From: Candidatus Segatella violae
GTDB lineage: Bacteria > Bacteroidota > Bacteroidia > Bacteroidales > Bacteroidaceae
Assembly (NCBI GenBank): GCA_002440225.1
Contig: DJSH01000067.1
Coordinates: forward strand, 27,232-41,710
Reading direction: 5' to 3'
DNA: 14,479 bases
Positions within the stretch are counted from its first letter, which is position 1, and each line of letters opens with the position of its first letter. This document shows, in pieces, positions 11,856-14,479 of the stretch. The notes below the pieces were generated by a model that saw only the letters and a list, made by a program, of their open reading frames with translations, was not told where the DNA came from and did no database searches. The translations under genes were made by a program, and so were the position numbers.

Positions 11856-13916
11856 TTATTGTTCCCCATCTTCCCAAAACTCAGGAAGAAGAGTATAAAG
11901 TTTATCCTCTGGCGTTGTGTCGATATGCTTCAACACATAACAGAGCCAACGCTCAGGATTTTTATCAAGCACCTTGCATGCTCCAAACAAGGAGTACATC
12001 ATGGCGGCACGTTTGCAGGCATCCAAGTCTCGACAGAACAAGTAAGACTTCTTGCCCATCACCATGTCGCGGATCAGCCTTTCTGTGTCATTGTTATCCA
12101 GTGGCATATCTGGGATGTCTATGTAGTTGGTCAACTCAGTATAGTTGCGCAACATATAGTTCAACGCCTTAAAGATATTGGTGTCTTTGGGCAACCCCAG
12201 GATTGCACTTGCAGCCCACAGTTTGAAGTTCTCCCAAAGAGGCTCGGCATGGTCTCTCCTAAACTGAGCCTTCTCTTCACCTTGAAGCTTCTTCTCCTTG
12301 ATGATCTCCTCTATCAAGTTGATGTTCTGGTAGAAGAGAAGGCCTATTCTTGCCAACTTTGGATTTTCCTTCAAGGCTCGCTCCATCGGTCTTCGGGCGT
12401 GGACGACACACCTGCACAAGATGCGACCGTTTATCTTCTTCAGCCAATCATAGCCAGAGTAAGCATCACACATCAGGGCGACACCTTTCCAATCTTTCAG
12501 GTTGTCCATGATATCAGCCGTGCCCCTGCCATGCTTGTTCTTCGTGTTGACCAAGAAGATTGGGATGCCCGTCTGCACTGAACGGTATTGAATCAAGTAA
12601 TGATTCACCGTCTTATGCTTCTCGCAGTCCAGTATCGGGAATGGAGAGCCATCAGCGCCAAGCAGCAAGCTAGACATCACTCGTTCCTTCTGTAGATTAT
12701 AGAGTGGCTCTATCTTGTCGCAAACACCCTGATGCCAGTCGTCAACCGTCGAAGGTGAGAGTATCAAGCCATCCTGCTTCATCTTCTTTATCTGTCGATT
12801 GAACGGCTGATGAAGCACATACTTGCAGCACTCCAACTGAGCCAACAACTCTGCGGAAGCATAGCTCTTCCAAAACACACCCTCGTAGCAAGGGGATTGC
12901 AGGAGATGCTGCATCGGATCATCCTTACGACGAACCACAGGACGGCGATAAGGCTGAACAAAGTAGCGAACCTTGGCTGGCACGATAAACTCTTGCACCT
13001 TACCCTCATAAACTATTTCATATTCGTCCTCATGCCCTAGATAGCCGTCAGGCCAAAGTATCTTTTCTGCCAATCGAGGCATATCCTCAGGGATTGGATT
13101 ACGACCATGCCCCTTCTGTTCCTTTTGGCTGTTGAGAAGTTTCTTGATGGCCTTTCGTCTGCGGAAATTCTCACAGAAGTCACGACACTCTTGGTAGTGT
13201 CGTTTCTCTTCATCAGTGAAATCAACGGAAGACAAGACCTCATCATAGATGGTTTCTCGCTCTTCCTTACTAAAGACTACGCGTTCACGTTTCTGGGTGA
13301 ATATCATCCTGACGAGAGACGCTATTTGGTCGGCCTTCGACTTACTGTTGGCTTCAACCTTGGCAAGTTTGTCCTTTATCTCGCTTGTCAAGGCATCCTC
13401 GGCTTCCTTCGCCGCCTGTCGATATTGGCTCAGAAGTTCCTGCCCTTTGGCCGAATCCTTGTCGCCAAGTGCAATAAACGCCTGCATAAACATCTCAAAC
13501 ATGTCTGCCAAACGAGCCAACGCGGTCTTTTCAAATCGGGTTTTAGCTGCCGACATTTGTTGGCGAACTTGCTCGCTAATGTTCTGGGCGATATTCTCAG
13601 CCTTCTTGTCCACTTCCGCCTCACGTTGGTCAAGTGCCTTGTCACGCTCGGCCAGTGCTTTGGCTTTTTCGGCAAGTTCAGCTTCCACCTCTTGTCTAAT
13701 ACGTTCTTTTGCTTCAGCAACACGGCGAGCCACCTCCTCGTCAATCAAGTCTTGACGAGTGATGCGCTCCACCTGCAGGTCATGCTCGGCATGCGCTGCC
13801 CGATCATTAGCTTCGGACAACTGACCTACGGCATTGGCATATTTCTCTGCCAAAGACGCACTTTTCCCTGTATTTTGTTGCTGTTCAAACATATCGTTTA
13901 CCTTATTATTTACCAT
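11856..13916 (-). CDS. tnpC: IS66 transposase TnpC, 686 aa
   Basis: The C-terminal half is the DDE_Tnp_IS66 domain: LLLGADGSPFP with Asp422, VALMCDAYSGYDWL with Asp484, the family HARRPMERA at 506-514, and DNNDTERLIRDMVMGKKSYLF with Glu612. The N-terminal 200 residues are a long charged coiled coil (LAEKAKALAERDKALDQREA and similar), the longer Bacteroidales form compared with about 500 aa for typical TnpC. The protein catalyses DNA cleavage and joining in IS66 transposition with TnpA and TnpB. The start may be ATG at 13892 (MFEQQQN) and not 13916: a -7 element TACCTTTG lies at 13925-13918, so the transcript should begin beyond the first ATG, and an AAGG stands before the second. Reading frame appears intact. 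Confidence 0.9.
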   Translation of the reverse strand: MVNNKVNDMFEQQQNTGKSASLAEKYANAVGQLSEANDRAAHAEHDLQVERITRQDLIDEEVARRVAEAKERIRQEVEAELAEKAKALAERDKALDQREAEVDKKAENIAQNISEQVRQQMSAAKTRFEKTALARLADMFEMFMQAFIALGDKDSAKGQELLSQYRQAAKEAEDALTSEIKDKLAKVEANSKSKADQIASLVRMIFTQKRERVVFSKEERETIYDEVLSSVDFTDEEKRHYQECRDFCENFRRRKAIKKLLNSQKEQKGHGRNPIPEDMPRLAEKILWPDGYLGHEDEYEIVYEGKVQEFIVPAKVRYFVQPYRRPVVRRKDDPMQHLLQSPCYEGVFWKSYASAELLAQLECCKYVLHQPFNRQIKKMKQDGLILSPSTVDDWHQGVCDKIEPLYNLQKERVMSSLLLGADGSPFPILDCEKHKTVNHYLIQYRSVQTGIPIFLVNTKNKHGRGTADIMDNLKDWKGVALMCDAYSGYDWLKKINGRILCRCVVHARRPMERALKENPKLARIGLLFYQNINLIEEIIKEKKLQGEEKAQFRRDHAEPLWENFKLWAASAILGLPKDTNIFKALNYMLRNYTELTNYIDIPDMPLDNNDTERLIRDMVMGKKSYLFCRDLDACKRAAMMYSLFGACKVLDKNPERWLCYVLKHIDTTPEDKLYTLLPEFWEDGEQ

Positions 13917-13917
13917 A

Positions 13918-13925
13918 CAAAGGTA
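13918..13925 (-). promoter_or_regulatory. -7 element before tnpC
   Basis: Minus-strand TACCTTTG fits TAnnTTTG; no TTTG is found at the -33 spacing. It touches the first ATG of tnpC (13916), which argues for the later start at 13892. Confidence 0.4.
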
Positions 13926-14012
13926 CTAAAAAATATTGAGAAAAACGAATATTTTGATTGATATTTACGCCTAAATATCAGCTATTTACGTTAATAAAAA
14001 CTAATATCAAAA

Positions 14013-14360
14013 CTACCCTTTCAAAGGTGCATCATCATACCATTTCTCACCCAAGATTAAGAGGGTGAACTCATCTGGTGTCAACGTTGTTGTACGATTA
14101 TCATCATTAAGACGAGGCATCTGGAAACGCCCCTCGCTCAACTTTCTAACATAAAGAGTCAAGCCGTCACTCTCACGGTGCAAGACTTTGGCTGTCTTGC
14201 GAGTCTTACCTATAAATATAAAGGCTTCATCTTGAGTGAGATAACGACCGAACTCCTCGTTCACGATTCCTTGGAGACCTTGGAACTGCTTGCGCATATC
14301 GACTGGCTCCAAGCACAAGTAGTACTTCAGATCATCCGTCAACTGACAAACTCTAGCCAT
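14013..14360 (-). CDS. tnpB: IS66 accessory protein TnpB, 115 aa
   Basis: YYLCLEPVDMRKQFQGL (residues about 13-29), FIFIGKTRKTAKVLHRES (47-64) and DGLTLYVRKLSEGRF (65-79) are the hallmark segments of IS66 Orf2 (TnpB), of normal length. It is needed for transposition together with TnpA and TnpC; its exact biochemical role is unsettled. The start is 4 nt after the tnpA stop, so the two are cotranslated. tnpC lies 96 nt downstream with its own -7 element. Confidence 0.9.
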   Translation of the reverse strand: MARVCQLTDDLKYYLCLEPVDMRKQFQGLQGIVNEEFGRYLTQDEAFIFIGKTRKTAKVLHRESDGLTLYVRKLSEGRFQMPRLNDDNRTTTLTPDEFTLLILGEKWYDDAPLKG

Positions 14361-14364
14361 AAGC

Positions 14365-14479
14365 CTATACTGTTATACTAATATAGGCTCTAAGCTGTTC
14401 GATGCTGATGTCAGCTGGGAGGATTAGTGTTACACCATTGGGATAGCTCAATTTCAAATAAGGATTGCGATGGCTGCGA
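14365..14479 (-). CDS. tnpA: IS66 accessory protein TnpA, C-terminal 37 residues
   Basis: The frame from the window edge to TAG at 14365-14367 reads RNPYLKLSYPNGVTLILP then ADISIEQLRAYISITV. SYPNGVxLxLPxxxxxxxLRxYI is the typical C-terminal beta segment and final helix of IS66 TnpA. The N-terminal helix-turn-helix part lies beyond the window. It is not in the list of long ORFs because it is cut by the edge. The TnpA-like ORF at 3928-4296 lacks exactly this C-terminal module. Confidence 0.85.
   Translation of the reverse strand, partial: RSHRNPYLKLSYPNGVTLILPADISIEQLRAYISITV

Larger units (their letters stand above)
11689..14479 (-). mobile_element. IS66-family element, left end and most of its genes (right end outside window)
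   Basis: tnpA (end only), tnpB and tnpC lie in the usual order on the minus strand. The left edge is set near 11689 because CGTAAGTATTCGGCC there resembles the GTAAG-type ends of IS66 elements and because the chromosomal mini-repeat ends there. The other terminus and the 8-bp target duplication are not visible, so the exact edge is a guess. All three reading frames look intact, so it is probably an active or recent copy. Confidence 0.75.

Noticed and set aside
11859..12581. 240-aa plus-strand ORF over the tnpC 3' part
   Set aside because: Antisense to the DDE domain; no recognisable motif.
13107..13961. 284-aa and 168-aa plus-strand ORFs over the tnpC 5' part
   Set aside because: Antisense shadows of the coiled-coil repeats in TnpC; no start signal and no domain.
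1..14479. tRNA, rRNA, integrase gene or attachment site
   Set aside because: No cloverleaf, rRNA-like stretch, recombinase motif or convincing att repeat was seen in either strand.

Overview
The window reads as a chromosomal accessory region of a gut Bacteroidales, most like Prevotella/Segatella. Grounds: promoters of the Bacteroidetes type (TTTG, 19-20 nt, TAnnTTTG), mostly weak ribosome-binding sites, an IS66 element of the long-TnpC Bacteroidales kind, and Prevotella-like intergenic mini-repeats. No taxon can be proved from sequence alone. Almost every gene after base 1200 lies on the minus strand.

Layout. (1) 1-1150, plus strand, visibly GC-rich: the C-terminal part of a TOPRIM (DnaG-like primase) protein that runs off the left edge and carries two GGGGATT hairpins in its linker, followed by a DUF5675-like protein. 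(2) 1191-1700: a toxin-antitoxin pair whose RelE-like toxin is cut to 50 residues by a GGCTGGAAG repeat. (3) 1761-3877: a repeat, a terminator-like hairpin and a two-gene operon with a clear promoter, encoding an OLD/AAA-type ATPase and a small protein with a PD-(D/E)XK-like motif. (4) 3928-4650: an IS66 TnpA-like ORF with an abnormal tail and a small gene split by a frameshift at an A9 run. (5) 4741-5625: a second repeat copy and a GNAT toxin-antitoxin pair. (6) 5673-9345: a tightly overlapping operon with a PIN-domain nuclease, a coiled-coil double-membrane-span protein (the two were probably one protein, split by one missing base) and two unrecognised proteins, closed by a third repeat copy. 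(7) 9409-11637: surface-polysaccharide genes, with an rfbC remnant, a sugar epimerase/dehydratase and a family 2 glycosyltransferase that is out of frame at a C7 tract. (8) about 11689-14479: one end of an IS66 element with tnpC, tnpB and the end of tnpA.

Regions 2 to 6 look like a defence or mobile-cassette island beside a polysaccharide locus. The same short repeats (GGCTGGAAG type, GTGACCTGTGACC type, ATCYGTG triplets) stand at the module borders, and several ends are scarred: a truncated toxin, a shared toxin 3' end, a deleted rfbC and a repeat-encoded protein tail. The best candidates for undescribed systems are the ATPase plus PD-(D/E)XK-like pair (1927-3877) and the PIN/coiled-coil/membrane operon (5698-9252). 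I recognise neither as a named system. Three genes are each one base from an intact frame, so phase variation, decay and assembly error all have to be considered.
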